11,111 nucleotides of DNA from Ettlia oleoabundans (Eukaryota > Chlorophyta > Chlorophyceae > Chlamydomonadales). A program made the translations under genes and the position numbers. Below are positions 1 through 7,645 of the stretch, piece by piece (the stretch's first letter is position 1; each line of letters begins with the position of its first letter). The stretch spans positions 1-11,111 of the forward strand of contig JAAMXP010003020.1 in NCBI GenBank assembly GCA_019693395.1. Direction: 5' to 3'. Below the pieces are notes generated by a model. That model saw nothing but the letters and a program-made list of their open reading frames with translations. It was not told the origin of the DNA and did no database searches.

Positions 1-231
1 CAATGGCCCAAGTGCGCACGAGTTTCGTTCGTTGCCAAACATGAAGCAAATTGCCAAACATGAAGCAGAGTGCTCAAGCGACAGGACAGCCATGACCACA
101 AGCAGCACATATGCATGAAGGGAGGAAAATTGTTTCTCATTCGTACGAACTTTAATGAAACGTTATCAGGCCAAAACCACAGACCACAACTGAGGGCGGT
201 CAGGACAGCCCCAGCCACAACCAGAGCCTAC
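1..231 (-). other. Intron of the methyltransferase gene, running off the window
   Basis: The donor GT lies at 231-230 on the minus strand. I find no convincing acceptor followed by a methyltransferase-like continuation before the left edge, so the intron is at least 231 bases. It contains a 19-bp tandem duplication at 32-69 and no supported plus-strand gene. Confidence 0.45.
32..69. repeat. Tandem duplication, 2 x 19 bp
   Basis: Positions 32-50 and 51-69 are the same 19-base unit (TTGCCAAACATGAAGCAAA), differing at one base near the end (AAA versus AGA). It lies within the presumed intron of the methyltransferase gene. Confidence 0.9.
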
Positions 232-615
232 CTGCCCAACCCGGCGCCGACATCCACCAGCACGCTGCGGCTGTCCAGGCAGCACTTGTCCCGCATGCAT
301 TCCAGCACCTTGTCCATACCGCTCTTTTTGATGCTGCCGTAGAGCCCCTCCACTCCCTCGCCGCCACCCAACTTATTCTGCAGCACGGGCAGGCGGACGG
401 GCACACGGCGGTTGGCGGCAATGACAGGCAAGGCCGTGGCAGGGTTTGAGCACATTGTTGCGGACGCAGCATTACGAGCCGCTGTATACAACACATGCCT
501 GACGTGTGATGCTGCATGGTCGCACCTCGATGCTCTGCATTATGGAGTAGAGGGCTTTGAGCCGTGCCTCTGACGGTAGCGCTGTTGCCGTGCTGCCTGC
601 TGTGGCGTCCGCCAT
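232..615 (-). CDS. Class I SAM-dependent methyltransferase, 5' exons only (partial)
   Basis: Two minus-strand exons join in phase: 615-526 (30 codons from ATG at 615) and 377-232 (48 codons plus two bases). The intron 525-378 has donor GAG|GTGCGA and acceptor CTGCAG|AAT. A second donor, GGCAG|GTAGGC, ends the visible coding part at 232, and later exons lie off the left edge. The product carries the motif VDVGAGLGR at about residues 71-79. This is the glycine-rich motif I that binds S-adenosylmethionine in Rossmann-fold methyltransferases. It is preceded by GLYGSIKKSG, which recalls the YGE-type segment before motif I in DOT1-like enzymes. The substrate cannot be told because the catalytic half is missing. 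The ATG sits in a good context (AAAATGGCG). The same frame is open upstream to a TAA near 748 with no other ATG, and TTTTCACAG at 663-671 could be an acceptor, so an upstream exon is possible. The DOT1 comparison is weak; the methyltransferase call is fairly firm. Confidence 0.6.
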
Positions 616-1032
616 TTTGGATGCTGCGCGCTGCAAAAGCAGGTCGGCGGCGTTGGAGCTCGCTGTGAAAACACAACGGAGCCTAAGCGTTGCCAGAGGA
701 GGCGCTGCCCAGGAGCGGCCAACGGCTTGAAAGCGGGATGAAGGTTAAGATATGTCGGAAACAAAGCTGATGCGTTTAGAGCGAAGGGCCTTCCTGAATT
801 GACAAAAACCGAACCGCCTGCCTTGCCCACTTCAAACAGCGCGCGCGGGCGTTGGAAAGTAGCGAGTCCTATGGCGTTCCCTGCGATCGTCTCGCCTTCT
901 GTTCACGGAACCCTAGCAATTCCTTACTTCTCTGCCTGAGAAGTGGCGAGCAGCCTGAGCAGGGTTGTGCTCGACATCTTTGGCGGGGTGCTTCCGACCT
1001 CGAAGCTCGCTGCAGCGCCACTGATCTTCGAC
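616..1032. promoter_or_regulatory. Shared head-to-head upstream region of genes 1 and 2
   Basis: About 417 bases separate the ATG of the minus-strand methyltransferase (615) from the ATG of the plus-strand membrane protein (1033). The gap must hold both 5' leaders and both promoters. Open frames in it are short and start only with GTG or TTG. A plus-strand ATG at 871 opens a 22-codon reading frame that ends at TGA 937-939, in frame with the gene 2 start. I see no clear TATA box. The promoter role is inferred from gene orientation only. Confidence 0.4.
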
Positions 1033-3571
1033 ATGAGGCTCTGCGAGGTGTCGTGTCGACAAGCGGCGGTTTGCAGGTCCCGTGTAGTGATGGCAGCCCG
1101 GCGGGGCGACCGCCCTGCGCGTGGCGGTGGCAGCGGCGCTCCCCGACACTTCACAACCCCTGAGCGCCTCGTTAGCGCCGCACCAACCCAGGTGAAAGCT
1201 GTGAGAGCACTACAGGTTACCTTTTCCTGAACTGAAGAGCCGAGTGGAAAAACGCGACACCAGCAGTCGGCACAACGCTGTCATCCATGCCAACAACGCG
1301 AAGTGACGTCGGGCTTCCACGTCACCTCACCCAGCAAAACAATCATCCAATGGCGTGCCTTTCACCCTTGTACTCACCCCACATGCCTGCCTGCATTGCC
1401 TTTGCAATGCAGGAGCCTCGGAAGGACACAGTGTACACGCTGCGCCTCTCCACCAGCTTTGAGCGCGGTGCGGCACTTTCCGACCCAACAGCCGGCGTGC
1501 TTGTGTGCCTGGTCGCGGGCGACGGCTCCGCGCTGCTGCGTCGGGTTCCCCGCATCAACGACCCGGAGCTCACTGAGCAGGAAGTGAGGGACATTTGCTC
1601 CTCAATTGACGACAAGGAGGCGGGTGCAAACTGCGCGGTGGCGCTATATGCGGCCGCCACTCAGCGGCAAAGTGGCGTTGGCCCCCGTCTGCGGTTCCAG
1701 GTGTGTGTTCGTGTGCCCAGGCTGATGCAGCAGGGTAGGAGGAGGCTGTATCGCTATTTTTCCGGGCTACTTGGGGGTCTTCAGCTTACTGACCTGGTGC
1801 TGTCGCTGTTCAATGCGAGGCCTATGACATCTCAATGCCCCGGCTACGAATGCTACCTCAGCATCAGCACAACCCAGTGCCTTGTACTGCAGTCGCTAAG
1901 GCAAGTAAATCCGCCAAGTCGGTTTTACAACTGCAGGAGGGGGCGGTGGACGAGGTGTCGTTCAGTGCACCTGAGCTGGGTCCACTGGCGGCGCTGCTTG
2001 TGGGCCCGGAACAGGGCAGGTGGCTATGTGAGGAGGTGGATGTGTCATCTAGCCGCACAGGCCACACAGACAGGCAAGCTATTGGCTGCTATCAGTCAAC
2101 CGATATCCTCTGCTACTATCCGTGAAGGGGCTTGGCTGCTGCGTGTAGGCTGGCGTGTGGCAGCGATTTTGCGGACTGATTTTTAGTGTTCCTGCCAGTG
2201 GATGGGTTGGGGAGAAGCCTCGCCAGTGCAGCCCGGCAGGCAGAACCCTGCAGGCAACAGACAGATGTGCTCCCACTGTTTCTTACAGATTTGTTTGCCG
2301 GGAGGCACTTGGAGAGGGCGCGGATCCAGCTGCCTATCTCAGGCCCGTGCCCCCTGACTCTGTTGTGTATGGACGCGGAGACTCTGCTGTCGTTGTAACA
2401 AAGGCAAGCAAGAGTGCAAGCATCTGTGCGTGGCTGCAGCTGCCCAACAGTCCGTTGGTGCTTGCTTCCTTGCTTTCCACCCTGGTCCAACATTATTGAT
2501 AACAGGGGTGTATGGGCCTTTTTAAATTCCATCCTCTCTTTTCTCTGCCCACCTGCATAACACTGGTTGCAGGAGCAGGCGGCGCGTCTGTACAGCTTGA
2601 ACATGCAGCAGTACAGCGAGTTTAAAGGCCAGCTGATAGCTGCCACTGCGGTGCTGGTAGCGCTGGGCAGTGGGTTGGCGTATGCTGCTGGCGGCCGCGA
2701 CCTGGCGCTGCCATTTGCACTGGGTGGGGCCAGCGGAATGCTGTACCAATACATGCTTCAGGTGAGAGACAGCTGTCAGTGGGAACTGGATGCGAAGCGG
2801 CACACACGTGCTCAAATTAAATCATCGTATGGGAGTCTCTGTATTATTGAAGTGTAACGCTGGTGCAAATGCATGTGGTTGGGCAGTTTCACAGAAGGCT
2901 GCCTCCCAGGTGCCGCCAATCCCAAGGGTCAATCGTATAGAACACCTACTTGTCGCCCTCTGCTTAGAGACAGTGCCACGCCTGCCCCGCTGCCCCGACT
3001 GTCTTGCAGGTTGCAGCAGACGGCGTTGGCTCTGGCAGCAGCCCATACCGCCAGGGGCGTGGTGTGCAGCCTCGCATGCCGCTTCCGTTTGGAGCTCTGC
3101 TTGGCAACCCATTCGCCCGTTTGGCGCTGGCCGCAAGCTTTCTGGCAGGCGCTGGTGCCGCCCTTTACCTTGCGACTGGCAATGGCGCTGAGCAGGTACG
3201 TCCAGCCCACCCAGGGGTAACACTACCACCAGTATGCCAAAAGAACGCATTGGTATAGGGAGTTTGGTATGGCCTACACATTTGTCGCCGCTCTGTTTGC
3301 TCCAACGGCCGGGCCTGCCTCCCAAAGCGAGCCTGAGCAAGCTTTGTTCCTGCGCCTGGCTAGCATGCAGGACTCGGCTGGCACCCTGCATATGTTCCAG
3401 GTGCAGCAGATTGCAGCGTCCCTGCTGGGCTTCCTGTGCTACAAGGCAGCTCTAGTTGGCGTTGCTGTGCTGCCGCCACCCGTAGACGCAGAGCTGCAGG
3501 GCTTGCTGCAGGCAGATGCTGGTGGCAGCAGCGGCGGGAGCAGCAATGGCGGACGCCCACGTGGCTTGTAG
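1033..3571 (+). CDS. Putative plastid membrane protein: PLAT/LH2-like domain plus four membrane segments
   Basis: Seven exons join in phase into 424 residues: 1033-1191, 1413-1700, 1937-2073, 2289-2403, 2573-2761, 3010-3195 and 3371-3571 (TAG). Residues 1-53 are rich in Arg, Ala and Ser and lack acidic stretches, like a chloroplast transit peptide. Residues about 60-200 have beta-strand alternation (VYTLRLST, VSFSAPELG, then GRWLCEEVDVSSSRTGHTDRF), which resembles a PLAT/LH2 sandwich. Hydrophobic segments fall at about 254-274, 277-295, 333-352 and 372-394, the last containing LLGFLCYKAALVGV. The tail is Gly/Ser-rich. The ATG is the first in frame after a TGA at 937-939. Introns 3 (2074-2288) and 4 (2404-2572) appear to use GC donors; intron 4 could instead use GT at 2395, dropping three residues. 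Exon 7 could start at 3263, adding 36 residues, but that intron would be only 67 bases. I believe relatives exist in land plants but cannot name the family. Function is unknown. Confidence 0.72.
2074..2288 (+). other. GC-AG intron (third intron of gene 2)
   Basis: The donor reads ACAG|GCAAGC and the acceptor CTTACAG|AT. Joining 2073 to 2289 makes an AGA codon and gives the smooth sequence GHTDRFVCREAL. The nearest GT alternative (GGCAG|GTGGCT, donor at 2021) also joins in phase but deletes the WLCEEVDVSSSRTGHTD strand that best fits the domain, so the GC donor is preferred. Confidence 0.65.
2404..2572 (+). other. Probable GC-AG intron (fourth intron of gene 2)
   Basis: The donor reads ACAAAG|GCAAGC, an excellent match to the strict consensus known for GC donors. 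The acceptor is GGTTGCAG|GAG. A canonical but weaker GT donor nine bases upstream (GTCGTT|GTAACA) is also in phase and would remove V-T-K, so the choice is less certain than for intron 3. Confidence 0.5.
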
Positions 3572-3788
3572 GGTCTTTAATCCCGCTGCCTGCGGGTCAA
3601 TTTCAAATCGTGCTGTTGTGCTTTTGGGAAGTACGTCTGTGTTTTCGTTTGAAACAGCATAATTCTCCCTGATAGTTTCTTGTGGCCCCCACCCCATATG
3701 TTCTGTTCTCCAGCGTATGCTGATGTGATTTTGGCCTCTGTTCCCGCCCAGTACGCTGCGCACTTCCTCACCCTGTCGCCTGTTCGGC

Positions 3789-3820
3789 TGTCATTGTCGC
3801 TCAATGTCATTGTCGCTCAG
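3789..3820. repeat. Tandem duplication, 2 x 16 bp
   Basis: TGTCATTGTCGCTCAA (3789-3804) is followed directly by the same unit with its last base changed to G (3805-3820). It lies in the 3' region of gene 2. Confidence 0.9.
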
Positions 3821-4168
3821 CATTACTTGTCTGCTGTTTTCCAGGGCGCGATGCCCCAGTTTTGCCGTCATTTGCGGACGGTTGTTTTCAAGTGCTTGGG
3901 TCTATCCCTGCGTTGCTTCAGGCCAGTGAAGCTCCTGTATCAATGTCCATGGCTTCCCCCCGCCGGTGCAGCCTACTGTAATCCGAGTTCAGTGCAATTT
4001 AAGGAAAATTAAGAAGGGTCTGCTACTGGGCACGCTTGTGATTTTAGCTAGTAGTGTGTGTAACTGTGCATGCCAGCCAAGCTAGCACCTGATCTAACTG
4101 TCAGCTTGCCAGGCCCCCAGGCCACATGCTGCTTCAACAAAGAAGTTCAAAAATAGCGGAGATCCCAT

Positions 4169-4187
4169 ACTGGCATATGATGCCAGT
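4169..4187. repeat. Short inverted repeat (8-bp arms, 3-base spacer)
   Basis: ACTGGCAT and ATGCCAGT are exact reverse complements separated by ATG. The repeat lies between the two converging genes. An RNA hairpin this small is weak, so no function is claimed. Confidence 0.7.
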
Positions 4188-4348
4188 CGGACCCAAGTCT
4201 GAAGAGCAAGTTGAATAAGCAACCCCATGCCTCGAAAAAAATGGCGGTCAGTGTAGGGCTTAAATTGAGGGATTGTGCGCAGCAGAAAGAAATGAAGTTG
4301 CGATGTTGTTATGCCAGGGGTACATGTACACAGAAGAATGACATCCTT

Positions 4349-5862
4349 CTAAACTCCGTTGGCTGGTTGCGACGGCTGCTCTTCAAGCAGCGACTGCTGC
4401 AGCGCCACTGCCTCCAGAGCAAGCGCCTGAGCCTCATGCTCATCCACTTCCCCGCTGGCCATGATGCGGTTGAACTCCTCCTGCACAGCCAGCTCAACCG
4501 CCAGCTTGGCTGCCTCATCACCTGCACTGCCAGATGGACCAGCAGCAGCGGCGCTGCCCGCTTGACCATCAGCTGCAGCTGCAGGTGGGCTGGCGGGTTG
4601 TTGCTGCTGGTGCAGCTGCACTGCCTGCAGCCTGTGCTGTGCATCCTGCATCATCCCAGCAGCCATGGCTGCCTCAATCTCGGTTTCTGTCGCCGCCAGG
4701 GCGGGTCCCTCGGCGTCTTTGGCAGCATGCAAACCTTCAACTCCCGCTGGCCCAGCTGGCCCTGCAGAGGCTGCCGCAGTTGCAGGGGCAGATTCAGCTG
4801 CCGTAGCAGAAGCAGGTGGCTCGGCTGCCCCCTGGGTTGCAGGCGCTTGGTGAGTTGCATGAGGCCTGATAGCCTGCTGCTGCATGCCCCTCAGCTGCCT
4901 CTCCATGCCTGACATCATGGGCGCGATCATTTGCCCAAACGGCGTAGACAGGACCTCTTTAGGTAGACCTGTACAAAGGCAGACATGGATTTGCTTCAGA
5001 GTTGCCCGTTGTGTTTTGCCTCTCATGACAACGCAGCAGCAGGGAGGGACATAGACAGATACCGCCAAAGCACATAGTGGGCTGCATGAGATTGCGGGCA
5101 GCACGGCAGGGCATAGCCACCCCTGTGATGTGCACCACAACCCCCATCCACCTGTGATGTGCGATGGTACGCCACGCCCGCACAGCAGCTGCCCCAGTTC
5201 GTCCGAGAAGTTGTTGCAGTTGTTCTCCCACAGCGAGTAAGCCTCGGGCGTGTAGCGCTCACTCAGCTCCGCCAACAGCTCTGCTCGGAGGTCCTCAGGG
5301 ATTTGAGTCCGCCTGCAGGCGTCGATACAGATGCGAATACAGGGACGGTGCTTAGGTGCACCAGAACAAGTGGCAGCAGGGGGCGACAGCTGGCGGTGCA
5401 TCATGAGAAGAAGGCAGTGCAGAGTGCTGCGATGTCTGCAGACGTAGGCCTGCCAAGCTGGCACGACGCAGTTGTTGCCTTCCTACAAGAATGAAGTCTT
5501 TGAAGCCTGGCGAATGACATGGTGATTGCCGATCCATGTGGCAACTGCACCCAGCTCACCCAAGGTCGAGGACTTGCATGGGGCGCCCAAAGGGTGTGCC
5601 CCCGGCTGGTGCAACATTGATGCCGCCACCAAAATAATGCTCCATGCCTCCCACGACGACAGAAGTGTGGTATATAGCCTCAATCTGCAGGGTGGGCCAT
5701 GTAAAGAAGGCAGAAGGTGGGCGGCGAAGACGAACACACCGGGCAGAATCTCCTCCTTGCGCGCACCTGCCGACCCAGGAGCATCTGGCTGAAAGAACGG
5801 GCCATGCCGCCGCTCAGGTCATAAATGTAGAGCTGAACGAGCTCCCCAGCATCCGCAGCCAT
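4349..5862 (-). CDS. PPPDE-fold thiol peptidase, DeSI (deSUMOylating isopeptidase) type
   Basis: Four minus-strand exons join in phase into 333 residues: 5862-5767, 5684-5560, 5312-5152 and 4968-4349 (stop at 4351-4349). All introns are GT-AG, 82, 247 and 183 bases long. The PPPDE domain fills residues about 9-140. It opens with LYIYDLSGGMARSFS, has the catalytic His in AIYHTSVVV (His38), the glycine turn YFGGGI, and the catalytic Cys in NNCNNFSDE (Cys106). It closes with the family signature GVPSHI followed by LPKEVLSTPFG. Both catalytic residues are present at positions close to those of animal DeSI-1, so the enzyme should be active as a cysteine isopeptidase, probably on SUMO- or ubiquitin-like conjugates. 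The remaining half is an Ala/Gln/Pro-rich linker and a helical end (about 282-325, with EEFNRIMASGEVDEHEAQAL), a tail that animal DeSI-1 lacks. The ATG at 5862 is the only ATG in frame before the domain. The family call is firm; the substrate is unknown. Confidence 0.9.
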
Positions 5863-6620
5863 TGTTGTGGCACCGCTGCACTGAATGAAGCTGGGCCTGC
5901 TGACAGCGGCTCTCTGCTGCAGCACCGACTCTGACGGTGGCTAATATAGAACGACGGTTGTGCTTCGCTGTCGCAGCAGCAGTTATACGACTCAGAGCAG
6001 GTTGCTTCGCTGCTCGTGAGTATGTGCAGCAGGGGATTTCAGAGGAAGCGATCAAAGGCGGATCGAGAAGAAGAACGAAACACCTCTACAGATCACTGAG
6101 TCGTCCGTGCGTTACTAGACTACAGCCAAAGGAAACCCTTCTAGAGTGTGCCAAAAGTACGAGAAGTTACCTCAAGACTCCACCACAGGCTGACCTGGTG
6201 CCAGCGTGAGGTCTCTTGAAAGTTGCAGACATTGCATATTTCGCTGTCAATTGTGTTTCAAACACTCCACATTCGGGGCAATCCGTTTTTGTGCTCGCAA
6301 GCAGTCTCGACACTCCCCACTTACGTGATGTACTCCGGCGAGCCGCCTAAACTCATGGAGCAAGTTAGAGTCGCTATCGAAACAAAGGCGAGCTAAAGCG
6401 GACTCGTCTGGTAGGGTTCTCGAGTCGTCAACTTGCGACTCTGGTCTTGCAAGCATCCCTGCAACTTAGTGCGTGGCAACCGCAGCAACAAGTAATGCGG
6501 ACTTGTTTTGAGTACGAGGGACAGCGCAACTGAATAAGGCGAAGGGGTAGACTCTAACTGCCGTGCGCTGTCAGCCATGGTGCCTGCTTCACTGCGCCGA
6601 ACACCCCACTGGTTACCAAC
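5863..6620. promoter_or_regulatory. Upstream region of the peptidase gene and of tentative gene 4
   Basis: No exon is supported here. Open frames on both strands are short, use non-ATG starts and have no recognisable domains. The base composition is less GC-rich than the flanking exons. The hexamer GAGTCG or its complement occurs at 5988, 6098, 6368, 6422 and 6436. An ATG at 6355 opens MEQVRVAIETK, which ends at AAG|GCGAGC and could be a first exon of gene 4 with a GC donor, but this is speculative. The promoter role is inferred from orientation. Confidence 0.35.
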
Positions 6621-7070
6621 ATGCGGATCTACTGGTTGCAGGATCGTGTTGCTGCACATAGCCGGCAGCACGATGCTTTTGCTCACCATGTCAGGGATGC
6701 ACCAGTGGCGGAAGCAGTGGCAGAGTTGACTGATGTAGGCGCTGAGTTTGCCAGCGCACGCCCCAATCGTGACCACCTCCAGACTGCCCTGGATGCTAAG
6801 GCACGCTGCTGCTTACTCGGATGTTTGTGCATCCATATAGTTGTGCCAACAACCAGTCGGATGGTATGATCTTGAAAGGGGCTGCATTTCACAAAGACCA
6901 GATGGAAATCTCGGGACGAAAAGTTTCACTGTGAGCCTGCCTGCCCCTGATTCCTGCAGGACCGCCTTACAGCCCACGGCGTGCGACTATCAGAGGAGGA
7001 GGTGGTGTGGCGGGAGGGTTTGGATGAAGCCGTGCAACGGCTGACCAACCTGAGCAACAACTGCCTTTGA
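6621..7070 (+). CDS. Small unrecognised protein, tentative two-exon model
   Basis: I do not recognise this gene. Frame 6621-6800 and frame 6960-7070 (TGA) join in phase if the intron 6801-6959 uses a GC donor (GCTAAG|GCACGC) and the acceptor TTCCTGCAG|GAC. The 96-residue product is charged and mostly helical in character. It runs LQTALDAK into DRLTAHGVRLSEEEVV, then EGLDEAVQRLTNLSNNCL, as in a coiled-coil or helical-bundle subunit. The first exon may really begin at 6642, because TGGTTGCAG before it is a good acceptor, with upstream exons not found. The alternative GT donor at 6864 (CGGATG|GTATGA) is also in phase but would add 21 unlikely residues. The reading frame stays open for 54 codons after the TGA. 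It could also be a decayed gene. Confidence 0.35.
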
Positions 7071-7645
7071 GCCACCAACCGCGCTGGCTGCTTTCTGGAG
7101 CTATTACCGCAAGGCTGCAACAATAGTGGAGCTGGCGAGCGCTCTCAGCATGCTGTCTTGACCGAGCTGGGGCGCTGGGTGCTAGACGCAGCGCAAACGC
7201 CGCAGGGTACTTTGTATGAATATGTCTCAAGATAAGGCACCTTCTAGCGCGGAACTCGCAAGGTTCTCTCACATTTATTGATGTATCACGTTGTTTGGCA
7301 AGCCGAACATGAAAGCACATACATGTATTATAATGCGCAAGGCCATTAAACAAAGCAAAGCAGAACAGACTGTGGGAAAGATTACGCCGAAACATTATTG
7401 TGTAATGATGAATCGGTACAATGAAAGTGGAGGAGCATTGAAACAGCTTGCTGCTAAGGCTGCTCATGTGGCAAGATTGACAGGTGCAGAAAGGAACAGG
7501 GTGCAAGGCAAGTACATTTGCAAACGAAAAAAGCTCTCATTGTGCAGTGGGAGGCCAAACACCAACCAGAAAGTTTGCTAAGACCGTGCAGAAATCATCC
7601 AAATGGTTAGCTGCTGCAGGCTCACGCATGACAGCAACCAGGTAG
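7071..7645. other. Tail-to-tail, partly AT-rich intergenic region
   Basis: This gap lies between the stop of tentative gene 4 (plus) and the stop of the Gln-rich gene (minus). From about 7200 to 7600 the sequence is visibly more AT-rich than the exons. A plus-strand TGTAA lies at 7401-7405 and could end gene 4 transcripts. The minus strand reads AATAAA at 7279-7274. An ATG-started plus-strand frame at 7309-7581 encodes 90 residues, rich in Lys and Arg, with no recognised motif. I treat it as unlikely to be a gene and discuss it as a finding. Confidence 0.45.

Larger units (their letters stand above)
3572..4348. other. Tail-to-tail intergenic region
   Basis: This gap lies between the stop of the plus-strand membrane protein gene and the stop of the minus-strand peptidase gene, so it should contain two 3' UTRs. 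TGTAA, the poly(A) signal typical of many green algae, occurs on the plus strand at 3978-3982 and 4059-4063. No matching TGTAA on the minus strand was seen. A 16-bp tandem duplication (3789-3820) and a short palindrome (4169-4187) lie here. An acceptor-like stretch before 3845 is reported as a finding. No gene is supported. Confidence 0.5.

Noticed and set aside
200..676. 158-codon open frame on the minus strand
   Set aside because: It overlaps the methyltransferase exons in another frame and crosses their intron. It has Cys/Arg/Trp-rich shadow composition, while the other frame carries the SAM-binding motif with fitting splice sites.
852..1163. 103-codon plus-strand frame before gene 2
   Set aside because: It begins with TTG, contains no early ATG, and is out of frame with the transit-peptide-like sequence that leads in phase into exon 2.
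1287..2186. 299-codon plus-strand frame taken as one uninterrupted gene
   Set aside because: Only its middle (1413-1700) looks like protein. Both ends are bounded by clear splice sites and the rest has intron-like translation.
4211..4912. 233-codon plus-strand frame
   Set aside because: It is the antisense shadow of the last exon of the peptidase gene, rich in Cys, Leu and Arg, with no domain.
5937..6209. 90-codon plus-strand frame upstream of the peptidase gene
   Set aside because: It starts with GTG, shows no domain, and has no downstream exon that joins in a sensible way.
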